Origin: Gammaproteobacteria bacterium
GTDB taxonomy: Bacteria; Pseudomonadota; Gammaproteobacteria; Steroidobacterales; Steroidobacteraceae
Direction: 5' to 3'
Length of the DNA stretch: 64,000 nucleotides
NCBI GenBank assembly: GCA_005878835.1
Contig: VBMV01000062.1
Coordinates: 40,796-104,795 of the forward strand
The notes beneath the pieces were generated by a model. The model saw only the letters and a list, made by a program, of their open reading frames with translations. It did not search any database and was not told where the DNA came from. A program made the translations under genes and the position numbers. This document shows positions 24,145-35,647 of the stretch, in pieces (position 1 is the stretch's first letter; each line of letters starts with the position of its first letter).

Positions 24145-25629
24145 ATGACTACGATCACGCAGCGCGGCCTCTATGAACCCGGTCCCACCGCCGCTTCGGG
24201 CGAGTCACGGGAAATGAAGCCCCAGCCGCGCGCCGGCCGGCGCCTGTTCGTACTGGACACCAACGTGCTGATGCACGATCCGACCGCGATCTTCCGCTTC
24301 GAGGAGCACGACGTATATCTGCCCATGGTGGTGCTCGAGGAGCTCGACGCGCACAAGAAGGGCCTGTCGGAAGCCTCGCGCAACGTGCGCCAGGTGAGCC
24401 GCTTCCTGGACGACATGATGCGCGACGCCACCAAGGAGCAGATCGACCGCGGCCTGCAGCTGCCCAGCGGCTACTCGGGCAACCACGGCAAGAAACCCTC
24501 CACCGGGCGGCTGTTTTTCCAGACGCGCCAGCTGCCGAGCGTGCTGCCGGACGGCCTGCCGGGGCAAGGCGCCGACAATGCCATCCTCGCGCAGGTGCTG
24601 GCGCTGCAGAACGAGCACCAGGACGAGCGCGTCATTCTCGTTTCCAAGGACATCAACCTGCGCATCAAGGCGGCGGTGCTCGGCGTGCACGCCGAGGACT
24701 ACTACAGCGACAAGACCCTCGAGGATGCCGACATCCTCTACAGCGGCATGACGGCGCTGCCGGCGGACTTCTGGGAGCGGCACGGCAAGGACATGCGCTC
24801 GTGGAAGGAAGCCGACCGCACCTTCTATGAAATCACCGGCCCCGCGGTACACGACTGGCAGCCGAACCAGGGAGTGTTCGAGGACGTCCCGGAAGGCATC
24901 GAGGGCCTGGTGCGCAAGATGAGCGGCGATACCGCCACCATCGAGCTGACGCGCGACCATCGCAACGAGCGCCACAATGTCTGGGGCGTCACGGCGCGCA
25001 ACCGTGAGCAGAACTTCGCGCTCAACCTGCTGATGGATCCGGAAATCGACTTCGTCACGGTGCTCGGGCCAGCCGGCACCGGCAAGACGCTGCTGGCGCT
25101 CGCCGCCGGCCTCATGCAGACGCTGGAAACCAACCGCTTCGTGGAAATCATCATGACGCGCGTGACCATCCCGCTCGGCGAAGACATCGGCTTCCTGCCC
25201 GGCACCGAGGAGGAGAAGATGGAGCCGTGGATGGGTGCGCTCATCGACAATCTCGAGGTGCTCACCGGGTCCCAGGAGGGAGGCAACTGGGGCCGCGCGG
25301 CCACCAACGACCTGTTGCGCAACCGGATCAAGATCCGCTCGCTGAACTTCATGCGCGGGCGCACCTTCCTCAACCGCTTCCTGATCCTGGACGAGGCGCA
25401 GAACCTCACGCCGAAGCAGATGAAGGCGCTGATCACCCGCGCCGGCCCTGGCACCAAGCTCGCCTGCCTCGGCAACATCGCCCAGATCGATTCGCCCTAC
25501 CTTACGGAGATGACCTCCGGTCTCACCTATGCCGTGAATCGCTTCCGCGGCTGGCCGCATTCCGGGCATGTCACCCTGGTGCGCGGGGAGCGCTCGCGGC
25601 TGGCCGATTTCGCCTCGGACATCCTCTAG
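24145..25629 (+). CDS. PIN domain-PhoH family ATPase (PhoH2/YlaK type)
   Basis: About 494 residues in two domains. The N-terminal PIN nuclease (RLFVLDTNVLMHDPTAIF, VVLEELDAHKKG, later acidic residues) is followed by a PhoH P-loop ATPase with VLGPAGTGKTLLALAAG near residue 312 and FLILDEAQNLTPKQMKALIT near 420. The architecture suggests ATP-driven RNA unwinding and cleavage, as shown for mycobacterial PhoH2. GTG (24142) and ATG (24145) are adjacent; ATG preferred. It lies eight bases after the gcvR-like gene, so likely co-transcribed. Confidence 0.9.
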   Translation: MTTITQRGLYEPGPTAASGESREMKPQPRAGRRLFVLDTNVLMHDPTAIFRFEEHDVYLPMVVLEELDAHKKGLSEASRNVRQVSRFLDDMMRDATKEQIDRGLQLPSGYSGNHGKKPSTGRLFFQTRQLPSVLPDGLPGQGADNAILAQVLALQNEHQDERVILVSKDINLRIKAAVLGVHAEDYYSDKTLEDADILYSGMTALPADFWERHGKDMRSWKEADRTFYEITGPAVHDWQPNQGVFEDVPEGIEGLVRKMSGDTATIELTRDHRNERHNVWGVTARNREQNFALNLLMDPEIDFVTVLGPAGTGKTLLALAAGLMQTLETNRFVEIIMTRVTIPLGEDIGFLPGTEEEKMEPWMGALIDNLEVLTGSQEGGNWGRAATNDLLRNRIKIRSLNFMRGRTFLNRFLILDEAQNLTPKQMKALITRAGPGTKLACLGNIAQIDSPYLTEMTSGLTYAVNRFRGWPHSGHVTLVRGERSRLADFASDIL

Positions 25630-25693
25630 GTGTACGCTGCAGTGCGTCTCGCAGAGCGTCTTTGTAAGCCTCTGTAAACCTGGGGAAACTCCT

Positions 25694-25710
25694 GACCGCC
25701 ATCGGCGGTC
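25694..25710 (+). terminator. 7-bp hairpin between phoH and bepA
   Basis: GACCGCC (25694-25700) pairs with GGCGGTC (25704-25710) around ATC, followed by CAAAG. It ends 11 bases before the bepA ATG, so it could end the upstream transcript or mask the bepA ribosome-binding region. Confidence 0.35.
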
Positions 25711-25721
25711 AAAGTGCGATC

Positions 25722-27263
25722 ATGCGCCGTCTGCTTCCGGCCCTCGCGGCCGCCCTCCTCAGCCTCGCCGGCGTCGCGTTCGCGGACGACCCGCCGTCGA
25801 CGCCGCTGATCCTGAGCACGCCGGCGGCGGGCTCGGACCTGCCCGACATGGGCAGTCCCGCGGCTGCGGTGCTGTCGCGGAGCGACGAGTACCGCCTCGG
25901 GGCCATGGTGGCGCACCAGCTGCGCGACCAGAACGCGCTGCTCGAGGACCCGGAAGTCAGCGAGTACGTGAACGGGGTGGGCCTGCGGCTCGCCTCGCAG
26001 AGCGCCGAAGGCGGCCGGGGCTTCCAGTACTTCGTCATCAAGGACCCGGCCATCAACGCGTTCGCCGTCCCGGGCGGCTTCGTGTTCATCAACGCGGGAA
26101 CGGTGCTCGCGAGCTCGACCGAATCGGAGCTGGCGGGCGTCATGGCGCACGAGACCGCGCACGTCACGCAGCATCACATCGCGCGCATGATCCGCAACCA
26201 GCAGCAGCAGAGCATCGCCTCCGCGGCCGCGCTGCTGGCGGCGATCCTGCTCGGCGCCATCGGCGGCGGGCAGGCGATGGAGGGCGGCATCGCCGCCGCC
26301 CAGGGTGTCGCCGCCCAGCAGCAGATCAACTTCACGCGCGACAACGAATGGGAAGCCGACCGCGTGGGCATCGGCTTTCTCGCCGGCGCCGGCTTCGATC
26401 CCAATGGGATGGGCCAGATGTTCGAGACCATGAGCCGCCACGAAGGACTCGCCGTCACCTACATCCCGGCGATGCTGATCGATCACCCGATGACCTCCGA
26501 TCGCATCGCCGAGCAGCGCGCCCGGGCGGCGCAGTTTCCGCCCCGCAAGGGCAAGGATTCGCGCAGCTATGAGCTCATCCGCGAGCGGGTGCGCGTGCTG
26601 ACGGGGACCGGAGACGTGGATGTCGCGCAGGCTTACGCCCAGAAACTCGCACGCGGCCACGCCGGGCTCGGCAACCGCTACGGCGAGGCGCTGGCGCTGA
26701 TGGCCGGCAACCGCGCGGATGAGGCAGCGACGGTGCTCGCGCCGCTCGTGCAGCAGCACGAGGCGCTCACCCTGCTGCACGTCGCCCTCGGCCAGGCGCA
26801 GGCCCAGGCCGGACACTTCGACGAGGCGCTGGCGACCTTCCAGCACGCCGAGGAGCTCTTTCCGCGCAACGTGCCGGTCACCGTGCGCTACGCGGAGACA
26901 CTCATGGCCGCGGGCCGGCCCGCGGACGCGCACAACATGCTGCTCGACCTGTTCAACAACGTGCCGCCCACGCCGGACCAGATCCGCCTCACGGCCCTCG
27001 CCGCCAGCGCCGCGGGTGATGCCGGCGATGCCTATTTCTACATGGGCGAATACCAGATCGCGGGCGGGGACCTGGCGCTTGCGGCCCAGCAGCTGCAGCT
27101 GGCGCTCGCCTCTCCCAACATCAGCACCATACAGCGCCAGCGCTATCAGGCCCGCCTCGATGAGGTGCGCGACTACCTCGCGAGCACGCGCAAGCGCCGC
27201 GTGACCGACAGCGGTGACGGTCGGGGTCAGCAGACCGGCCAGCCGCGCGGCGGCGGGCACTGA
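25722..27263 (+). CDS. bepA: Periplasmic M48 metalloprotease with TPR region, BepA-like
   Basis: Outer-membrane quality-control protease. It has a signal peptide (LLPALAAALLSLAGVAFA), the zinc motif in HETAHVTQHH near residues 142-152, and the third ligand in EWEADRVGIGFL near 205-216. The C-terminal half has repeated helix pairs of TPR type (EALATFQHAEELFPRN and similar). BepA in E. coli degrades stalled LptD and BamA. At 513 residues it is slightly longer than E. coli BepA. Confidence 0.9.
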   Translation: MRRLLPALAAALLSLAGVAFADDPPSTPLILSTPAAGSDLPDMGSPAAAVLSRSDEYRLGAMVAHQLRDQNALLEDPEVSEYVNGVGLRLASQSAEGGRGFQYFVIKDPAINAFAVPGGFVFINAGTVLASSTESELAGVMAHETAHVTQHHIARMIRNQQQQSIASAAALLAAILLGAIGGGQAMEGGIAAAQGVAAQQQINFTRDNEWEADRVGIGFLAGAGFDPNGMGQMFETMSRHEGLAVTYIPAMLIDHPMTSDRIAEQRARAAQFPPRKGKDSRSYELIRERVRVLTGTGDVDVAQAYAQKLARGHAGLGNRYGEALALMAGNRADEAATVLAPLVQQHEALTLLHVALGQAQAQAGHFDEALATFQHAEELFPRNVPVTVRYAETLMAAGRPADAHNMLLDLFNNVPPTPDQIRLTALAASAAGDAGDAYFYMGEYQIAGGDLALAAQQLQLALASPNISTIQRQRYQARLDEVRDYLASTRKRRVTDSGDGRGQQTGQPRGGGH

Positions 27264-27337
27264 CCTGAAGCGCAGGGGGCGGGACTCGCCGCGCGCGGCT
27301 GCTACAATGCGCGCTTCGTTTGCCTCCCCCACCCCCT

Positions 27338-28096
27338 ATGCGATCGACAATCCGGCTGTCACTGTTAGCCCTCGGTCTGCTGCTGACGCTCGGCTGCGCG
27401 GCGCTGCCGCCCGGCAAACGCGATCCGCGCGATCCGTGGGAGCGAATGAACCGCGCCACCTATCGCTTCAACGACAGGTTCGACCGGGCGATCTTCCAGC
27501 CGGTGGCACGCGGCTACCGCAAGGTCACACCGCAGCTCGTGCAAACCGGCGTGAGCAACTTCTTCGATAACCTCGAATATCCGGTCGTCATGGTCAATGA
27601 CCTGCTGCAGGGCCAATTCAGGCCCTTCGTATCGGACACCGGACGGCTGCTGCTCAACACCACCGTCGGCATCGGCGGTCTGACGGACCCGGCCACGCGG
27701 GTGGGCCTCGACAAGAACGACCGCGATTTCGGCCAGACGCTCGGCAAGTGGGGCGTCGGCGTCGGACCTTATCTGGTGATTCCGATTCTTGGCCCCTGTG
27801 ATGTCCGCGATGCGGTCGGCCGCGTTGGCGATGAGTACAGCAATCCGCGGCATTACATCCGCAACACCTATGTCGATTACGGGCTGGCGCTGTTGCGAGC
27901 GATCGACACGCGCACACGGCTGCTGGAGGCGCAGGGCGCCATCGACAGTGCCTACGATCCGTATGCCTTTGTGCGCGGCGTCTACCTGCAGCACCGCGCC
28001 TTCAAGGTCAACGGCGGGCAGTCAACCGAGGAGGAGCAGCAGGAGCAGAAACTGCTGGAGGAATCGGAGCAGGACCAGGCACCGCCGCCGCATTGA
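27338..28096 (+). CDS. mlaA: Phospholipid transport lipoprotein MlaA (VacJ)
   Basis: Outer-membrane lipoprotein that removes mislocalised phospholipid from the outer leaflet. The lipobox is LTLGC, followed by the family motif DPWERMNRATYRFNDRFD, then DLLQGQF and TVGIGGLTDPATRVGL. The start at 27338 places the signal peptide correctly. TACAAT at 27303-27308 is a plausible -10. The gene converges on mlaFEDCB, so both halves of the Mla pathway sit together but in separate transcripts. The C-terminus is acidic/Gln-rich. Confidence 0.95.
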   Translation: MRSTIRLSLLALGLLLTLGCAALPPGKRDPRDPWERMNRATYRFNDRFDRAIFQPVARGYRKVTPQLVQTGVSNFFDNLEYPVVMVNDLLQGQFRPFVSDTGRLLLNTTVGIGGLTDPATRVGLDKNDRDFGQTLGKWGVGVGPYLVIPILGPCDVRDAVGRVGDEYSNPRHYIRNTYVDYGLALLRAIDTRTRLLEAQGAIDSAYDPYAFVRGVYLQHRAFKVNGGQSTEEEQQEQKLLEESEQDQAPPPH

Positions 28097-28149
28097 TCGA
28101 GGCGGCCGGCGGCGGCGCGCCTGAAGGCTGCCGCGGCGGCGGGCGCACC

Positions 28150-28482
28150 TCAGACGCCGCGCTCGAGCAGCCCCTCGACCTCGCTGATCCGGCCCAGCGC
28201 CACCAGACCCTGCGGCAGATGCGTGTAGCGCAGCGCGCGGCCGGCGCGCTTCATGGCGCCCAGCCAGTCCAGCAGCACCGCGAGACCGGCGCTGTCGGCG
28301 GCGGTAACGCCACCGCAATCGACCTCGAGCTCGCGCGCCGCGGCGCTTGCGAGGCAGTGCAGGCCCCGCTGCCTCGCCTGGCGCGCGGTCGCAAACGTCA
28401 GCGGCCCCCGGGCCACGAACCTACCATTCGCCGACGCCACCAGCTCGAACGACCCGCTCGCCTCGGGCGCCGCGGTTTTCAT
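28150..28482 (-). CDS. mlaB: STAS domain protein MlaB
   Basis: 110 residues with a STAS fold: GRFVARGPLTFATARQ, ELEVDCGGVTAADSAGLAVLLDWL with the conserved DSAGL loop, and a C-terminal helix. MlaB binds the MlaF ATPase in the inner-membrane MlaFEDB complex. Last gene of the operon, overlapping mlaC by four bases. Confidence 0.88.
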   Translation of the reverse strand: MKTAAPEASGSFELVASANGRFVARGPLTFATARQARQRGLHCLASAAARELEVDCGGVTAADSAGLAVLLDWLGAMKRAGRALRYTHLPQGLVALGRISEVEGLLERGV

Positions 28483-29204
28483 CCGCTCTTGTCGCCGGTC
28501 TGTTTACCGATCGCTCCGGGCTTCTCACCCGCCTCGAGGCGCTTGATGACCGCGTCGATCCCCTGCGCCTCGATCTGTTCGCCGAAGTCCGTGCGGTAGC
28601 TGTTGACGTAGCTGATACCGTCGATCACCACGTCCCACGCCTTCCAGCCCTGTGGCGTCCTGTGCAGGTAGTAGTTGACGGCCACGCGATCGCCGTTGGC
28701 GCGCTTCACCTCGGTGCGCACCGTAGCCCGTGTCGCGTCCGGATCGACCTTGGTGGGGAAGATCTTGAGCCGCTCGGCGGTGAAGTCGACCAGCGCGCTG
28801 CCGTAGTTCGTGAGCAGTGAGTGATAGAAGGCGTCGATGAAGTGCTGGCGCTGCTCGGGAGTCGCGCTGCGCCAGTGCGCACCGAGCACCAGGCGCGCCG
28901 AAGCCTCGGTGTCGAAGTGCGGCAGCAGGTACTTGTCGACCAGTTGCCCGACCTTCGCCGGGTCACGGCGGTACGCATCGCGATCCTTGTCGAGATCCCC
29001 GAGCATGCCCTGGGCGGCGTTCTGCACGACCTCGGTGGGTCCTTCGCCGGCGGGCGCGGTCGCCGCGGGCGCGGGCTGCGCCTGCGACGCGGGCGGGGTC
29101 TGCGGTTGCGCGTTTGCAAATCCCGCCGGCGCGCAAGCTGCTGCTGTGGCTGCCAGCCGGCACGCCAGCCACAAGCCGGTCAATACCACTGTCGTGTGTC
29201 TCAT
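28479..29204 (-). CDS. mlaC: Periplasmic phospholipid-binding protein MlaC
   Basis: Shuttles phospholipid between MlaA and MlaD. It has a signal peptide, a Gln/Pro/Ala-rich linker (about 30-50), then the Tol-Tol-Ttg2D domain with LVDKYLLPHFDTEASARLVLG, PEQRQHFIDAFYHSLL and VNYYLHRTPQGWKAWDVVID. Its ATG overlaps the mlaD stop (ATGA type), as do several junctions in this operon. Extra length compared with E. coli is the linker and a basic tail. Confidence 0.93.
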   Translation of the reverse strand: MRHTTVVLTGLWLACRLAATAAACAPAGFANAQPQTPPASQAQPAPAATAPAGEGPTEVVQNAAQGMLGDLDKDRDAYRRDPAKVGQLVDKYLLPHFDTEASARLVLGAHWRSATPEQRQHFIDAFYHSLLTNYGSALVDFTAERLKIFPTKVDPDATRATVRTEVKRANGDRVAVNYYLHRTPQGWKAWDVVIDGISYVNSYRTDFGEQIEAQGIDAVIKRLEAGEKPGAIGKQTGDKSG

Positions 29205-29722
29205 TTCCTGGACTCCGCCCTGCTGTGGTTGTCCGCGCCCTGGCCCTCGCCGCCACCCTTGCTCGAGTAGTTCGCGAAGAACTTGTTGATCAGACTCTCG
29301 AGCACGATGGCGGACTGAGTCTGCTCAATGCGGCTGCCGTCCTTGAGGTAGCTGTCGAGTCCTCCGGGGCTGATGCCGATGTATTTGCCCCCGAGCAGCC
29401 CCTGGGTCTGGATGCTGGCGTAGCTGTCCTCGGGAATCTGGTTGTACTGGGGGTCGACGCGCAGGCCGACCACGGCCTTGTAGTCCTTGGAATCGAAACG
29501 GATGCCCTCCACCTCGCCCACGCGCACCCCCGCCATGGTCACCGGGGCGCCCACCTTGAGGTCACCGATGTTGTCGAACTCGGCGCTCACGTGATAGCCG
29601 GCCCGCGGGGCGCCGAACTTCACACCGCTCGCCGGCAGCTGCGTGGTGAGAAACAGCAACGCGGCGAAACCCAGCAGCACGAACAGGCCGGTTCCGATCT
29701 CGAGAGTGCGATTGGCGCGCAT
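29201..29722 (-). CDS. mlaD: MCE-domain protein MlaD
   Basis: One membrane anchor (GLFVLLGFAALLFLTTQLP) and one MCE domain: YHVSAEFDNIGDLKVGAPVT, VRVGEVEGIRF, and the LLGGKYIGISPGG loop that forms the central pore. It forms a hexameric ring in the MlaFEDB complex. 173 residues, close to E. coli. Confidence 0.95.
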   Translation of the reverse strand: MRANRTLEIGTGLFVLLGFAALLFLTTQLPASGVKFGAPRAGYHVSAEFDNIGDLKVGAPVTMAGVRVGEVEGIRFDSKDYKAVVGLRVDPQYNQIPEDSYASIQTQGLLGGKYIGISPGGLDSYLKDGSRIEQTQSAIVLESLINKFFANYSSKGGGEGQGADNHSRAESRK

Positions 29723-29738
29723 GGCTTCAAGTCTCCCG

Positions 29739-30506
29739 TTACAGGAATGCCGCAGTCAACACATAGTCCAACAGCAGCGTGATCACCGAGGAGGCTACCA
29801 CGGTGCGCGTGGTCGCGAGCCCGACTCCTTCCGCGGTCGGCTCGGCGTGATAGCCCTCGTGCACCGCGATCAGGCTGCAGGCGACGCCGAACACCAGGCT
29901 CTTCACCACGCCCTCGGTGACGTCATGCAGCCCGACCGAGCCCTGCATCTGCGACCAGAACACTCCCTTGTCGACCCCCATGAGCTGCACGCCGACGAGC
30001 TGCGCGCCGTAGAGCCCGATCACGCTGAAGATCACGGCGAGCAGCGGCATCGCGACCACACCGCCCAGAAACCGCGGCGCGGCGACGTGGCGCAGCGGAT
30101 CGACCGCCATGACTTCCATCGCCGTCAGCTGATCGGTGGCGCGCATCAGGCCGATCTCCGAGGTCAGCGCCGTGCCGGCGCGGCCGGCGAACAGCAACGC
30201 GGTGATGACCGGACTGAGCTCCTTCAGCAGCCCGAGCGCCGCGGCCGTGCCGAGCGCCTCCTCGGATCCGAAGCGCTGCAGCAGATTGAAGGCCTGCAGG
30301 CCGAGCACCATGCCGACAAACAGTCCCGACAGCATGATGATGATGAGCGAGCGGGCCCCGGCGTTGTAGATCTGATGCACCAGCAGGCGCGGCCGGCCCA
30401 GCGCCGGCACGCACTCGAGGAGCAAGCGGACGAGGAAGATCGTCACCGCCCCGAGCCGGCGCACGCCTTCGAGGATGAAGCCGTCGCCGCCGCGCTGGTT
30501 CATCAC
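29739..30506 (-). CDS. mlaE: Phospholipid ABC transporter permease MlaE
   Basis: 255 residues, multi-span permease. Visible features are LLIIIMLSGLFVGMVLGLQAF, the conserved ELSPVITALLFAGRAGTALT with the EIGLMRATDQLTAMEVM coupling loop, and further hydrophobic helices. The start overlaps the mlaF stop by four bases. Inner membrane. Confidence 0.95.
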   Translation of the reverse strand: MMNQRGGDGFILEGVRRLGAVTIFLVRLLLECVPALGRPRLLVHQIYNAGARSLIIIMLSGLFVGMVLGLQAFNLLQRFGSEEALGTAAALGLLKELSPVITALLFAGRAGTALTSEIGLMRATDQLTAMEVMAVDPLRHVAAPRFLGGVVAMPLLAVIFSVIGLYGAQLVGVQLMGVDKGVFWSQMQGSVGLHDVTEGVVKSLVFGVACSLIAVHEGYHAEPTAEGVGLATTRTVVASSVITLLLDYVLTAAFL

Positions 30507-31348
30507 TCGTCCGCCGTGAACAGCTGCGCGGCGTAATCGGGCGCCGGGTAGTGGAACGCCACCGGACCGTCGGCGCTGCCGGTCATGAATTGCTGCACCG
30601 CCGCCGAATCGCTGGCACGCAGCTGCGCCGGGGGGCCGGCGGCCGCGACCCGCCCCCCCGACAACAGATAGCTGTGGTCGGCGATGGTCGCGAGCTCGCG
30701 CACGTCGTGGGAGACCACGATGCTGGTGATCCCGGGCGCCTCGTTCATGTGCTTGATGAGGCGCAGGATGACGCCGAGCGAGATCGGATCGAGCCCGACG
30801 AACGGCTCGTCGTAAATCAGCACCTCCGGGTCCAGGACAATGGCGCGCGCCAGCGCCACGCGCCGCGCCATGCCGCCCGACAGCTCCCCAGGCATCAGCC
30901 CGGCAGCGCCCCGAAGACCGACGGCCTGCAGCTTGGTGAGCACCAGCTTGTGGATCAGCGCTTCGGGCAGATCGGTGTGCTCACGCACCGGGAAGGCGAC
31001 GTTCTCGAACACGTCCATGTCGGTGAGCAGCGCGCCGTTCTGGAACAGCATGCCCATGCGCTTGCGCAGGGCGTAGATGCCGCCGCGGCTCAAAGCCGCC
31101 AGATCCTCACCGAACACCCTCACCTCGCCGCGATCGGCGGCGATCTGCGCCGTGATCAGCTTGAGCAGCGTCGTCTTGCCGGTACCGCTGGGCCCCATGA
31201 TGGCGGTGATGCGTCCGCGCCGGACCTGCACGTCCACCCCGGCGAAAATCGGCCGCCCGCCCACGGCGTAGTGCACGCCGCGCACGTCGACCACCACGTC
31301 AGCCGCTGCAGCGCGTGACGCGGGTTGCGGGGATGCCGGGCTTGTCAC
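30503..31348 (-). CDS. mlaF: Phospholipid ABC transporter ATPase MlaF
   Basis: 281 residues. Walker A is MGPSGTGKTTLLKLI near 52-66, the signature LMPGELSGGMARRVALARAI lies near 155, Walker B is VLIYDEPFVGLDP, and VVSHDV is the H-loop. First gene of the mlaFEDCB operon. N- and C-terminal tails are slightly longer than in E. coli. Confidence 0.95.
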   Translation of the reverse strand: MTSPASPQPASRAAAADVVVDVRGVHYAVGGRPIFAGVDVQVRRGRITAIMGPSGTGKTTLLKLITAQIAADRGEVRVFGEDLAALSRGGIYALRKRMGMLFQNGALLTDMDVFENVAFPVREHTDLPEALIHKLVLTKLQAVGLRGAAGLMPGELSGGMARRVALARAIVLDPEVLIYDEPFVGLDPISLGVILRLIKHMNEAPGITSIVVSHDVRELATIADHSYLLSGGRVAAAGPPAQLRASDSAAVQQFMTGSADGPVAFHYPAPDYAAQLFTADE

Positions 31349-31372
31349 GCGATCGCGGTGGGCGCCTTACGC

Positions 31373-32398
31373 TCAGGCGGCCTGGCTCTCCATGTCGGGC
31401 GCGTAGCGCCCGGTGGTCGCCAGGCCATTGAGCCTGGCGCGCTTGGCATATTCTTTCTGGCCGGCGGCGAAATTCGCGGCGACTCCGCCCCACGCCTTGA
31501 GCGCGGTGTCCTGCAGCGCGCGGCCGTAGCTGAAGGTCAGTGACCACGGCAGCGGCCCGAGCTTGTTCATGAGCGAAAGGTGCAGCGTCGCCTCCGTCGG
31601 GGACTGCCCGCCGGACAGGAACGCGATGCCCGGCACCGCCGGCGGGACATGGCGCCGCAGCACGCGCAGCGTGGCCTCCGCCACGGCCTGCGGCGGCGCC
31701 CGATTCGCGGCCTTCTTGCCCGAGATCACCATGTTGGGCTTGAGCACCATGCCCTCCAGCAGCACACGGTGCTCGAACAGCTCCCGGAACACGCGCTCGA
31801 GCACGGCCTCGGTCACCTGCTCACAGCGCTCGATCGAGTGTGCGCCGTCCATGAGCACCTCCGGCTCGACGATCGGCACGATGTCGTTCTCCTGGCACAG
31901 CGCCGCATAGCGCGCCAGCGCATGCGCGTTCGCCGCGACGGCGAACGCGCTGGGAATAGTGCCCTCGGCAATATCGATGACTGCGCGCCATTTGGCGAAG
32001 CGCGCACCGAGCCCGCGGTATTCGACGAGCCGCTCGCGCAGGCCGTCGAGCCCCTCGGTGATGGTCTCGCCGCTGAAACCGGCGAGCGGCTTGGCGCCCA
32101 GGTCCACCTTGATACCCGGGATGATCCCTTGCTTCGTCAGGTACTGCGGGAACGGCGTGCCGTCCCGGGTCTTCTGGCGGATGGTCTCGTCGTACAGGAT
32201 GACGCCGCTGACCGACTCGGCGGCGCCGGGGGCCGTGAACAACATTTCCCGATAGGTGCGGCGATGCTCCTCGGTCGACTCCAGCTTGATGCCATCGAAG
32301 CGCTTCTTGATGGTGCCGCCGCTCTCGTCCGCGGCGAGGATCCCCTTGCCCCTGGCGACCATTGCGCCGGCAACACGCATCAGCTCACTCGAGTTCAT
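31373..32398 (-). CDS. Class I fructose-bisphosphate aldolase
   Basis: Schiff-base aldolase of glycolysis/gluconeogenesis, eukaryote-like. GKGILAADESGGTIKKRF is the N-terminal signature, FAKWRAVIDIAEG the substrate site, IVPIVEPEVLMDG the acid/base segment, and EGMVLKPNMVISG contains the lysine forming the Schiff base near residue 230. 341 residues from the ATG at 32398. Divergent from the suf operon. Class I enzymes are less usual than class II in gammaproteobacteria but well documented. Confidence 0.95.
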   Translation of the reverse strand: MNSSELMRVAGAMVARGKGILAADESGGTIKKRFDGIKLESTEEHRRTYREMLFTAPGAAESVSGVILYDETIRQKTRDGTPFPQYLTKQGIIPGIKVDLGAKPLAGFSGETITEGLDGLRERLVEYRGLGARFAKWRAVIDIAEGTIPSAFAVAANAHALARYAALCQENDIVPIVEPEVLMDGAHSIERCEQVTEAVLERVFRELFEHRVLLEGMVLKPNMVISGKKAANRAPPQAVAEATLRVLRRHVPPAVPGIAFLSGGQSPTEATLHLSLMNKLGPLPWSLTFSYGRALQDTALKAWGGVAANFAAGQKEYAKRARLNGLATTGRYAPDMESQAA

Positions 32399-32611
32399 CG
32401 TCGAATCCTCCACTATCGTCGGCGTACGCCTTCAGGAGCGCGCCAGGCGCGCGGCGCGCAGCCGTGCTGATGACTACCCCTGGAAATGGGGGCGCCAAGG
32501 ATAGCAAATCAGCCCGCCGGCCGACCGCATGGCCGCTGCGGCCGAGTGCCACGCTGCCGCGCCCGCTCGGGCCGCCACCGGCCGGGCTTGGTTCCACCTG
32601 CAATTAGTACT

Positions 32612-32627
32612 AAACTAGTCCTAGTTT
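32612..32627 (+). promoter_or_regulatory. Inverted repeat, candidate Rrf2-regulator operator of the suf operon
   Basis: AAACTA (32612-32617) and TAGTTT (32622-32627) form a perfect 6-bp inverted repeat with a 4-bp spacer, in an unusually A/T-rich patch 15 bases before the regulator start. Position and symmetry suit autoregulation by the downstream Rrf2 protein. Sequence does not closely match the E. coli IscR boxes. Confidence 0.5.
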
Positions 32628-32641
32628 CAGAGGGCACTGCC

Positions 32642-33114
32642 ATGCTGCGCATGAGCCGGCTTACCGACTACGCCACCGTGCTGCTCGCCGCGCTCGCGGG
32701 CGAGCCCGGGCGGGTGCAGACCGCGGCCTCGCTCGCCGAGCAGACGCGCATCGCCGCCCCTACGGTGTGCAAGCTTCTCAAGCAGCTGCAGCGCGCGGGC
32801 CTGGTGACTTCGACCCGCGGTCTGCACGGCGGCTACCAGCTCTCGCGCCCGGCGGCGCAGATCAGCGCGGCGGCGATACTGGATGCGCTCGAGGGTCCGG
32901 TGGCGCTCACCGACTGCTCCGCGGGACACGGTAACTGCGAGATCGAGGATAGCTGCCGCGTCGGGCGCGTGTGGCAGCGCCTGAACCTTGCCTTCCGCCG
33001 CTCGCTCTACGAGGTGAGTCTGGCGCAGCTCGCGGGACTCGAGGCCGCTCCCGCACGGCTGCCGGCGCTCGAGCGTGAGATGAAGGCGGCGGGGGCGCGC
33101 GCGCCGGTGCGATC

Positions 33115-33118
<4 letters not shown>
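32642..33118 (+). CDS. Rrf2 family Fe-S-responsive regulator of the suf operon
   Basis: Winged-helix regulator: MLRMSRLTDYATVLLAALA, AAPTVCKLLKQLQRAGLV and TRGLHGGYQLSRP give the Rrf2 DNA-binding domain. Three cysteines (CSAGHGNCEIEDSC) near residues 91-104 are the usual Fe-S ligands, so it should sense cluster supply. The longer upstream frame is rejected for lack of family sequence. Its TGA overlaps the sufB GTG by four bases. Position as first gene of the operon suggests autoregulated repression, SufR-like in role. Confidence 0.88.
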
Positions 33119-35646
<2,528 letters not shown>

Positions 35647-35647
35647 C

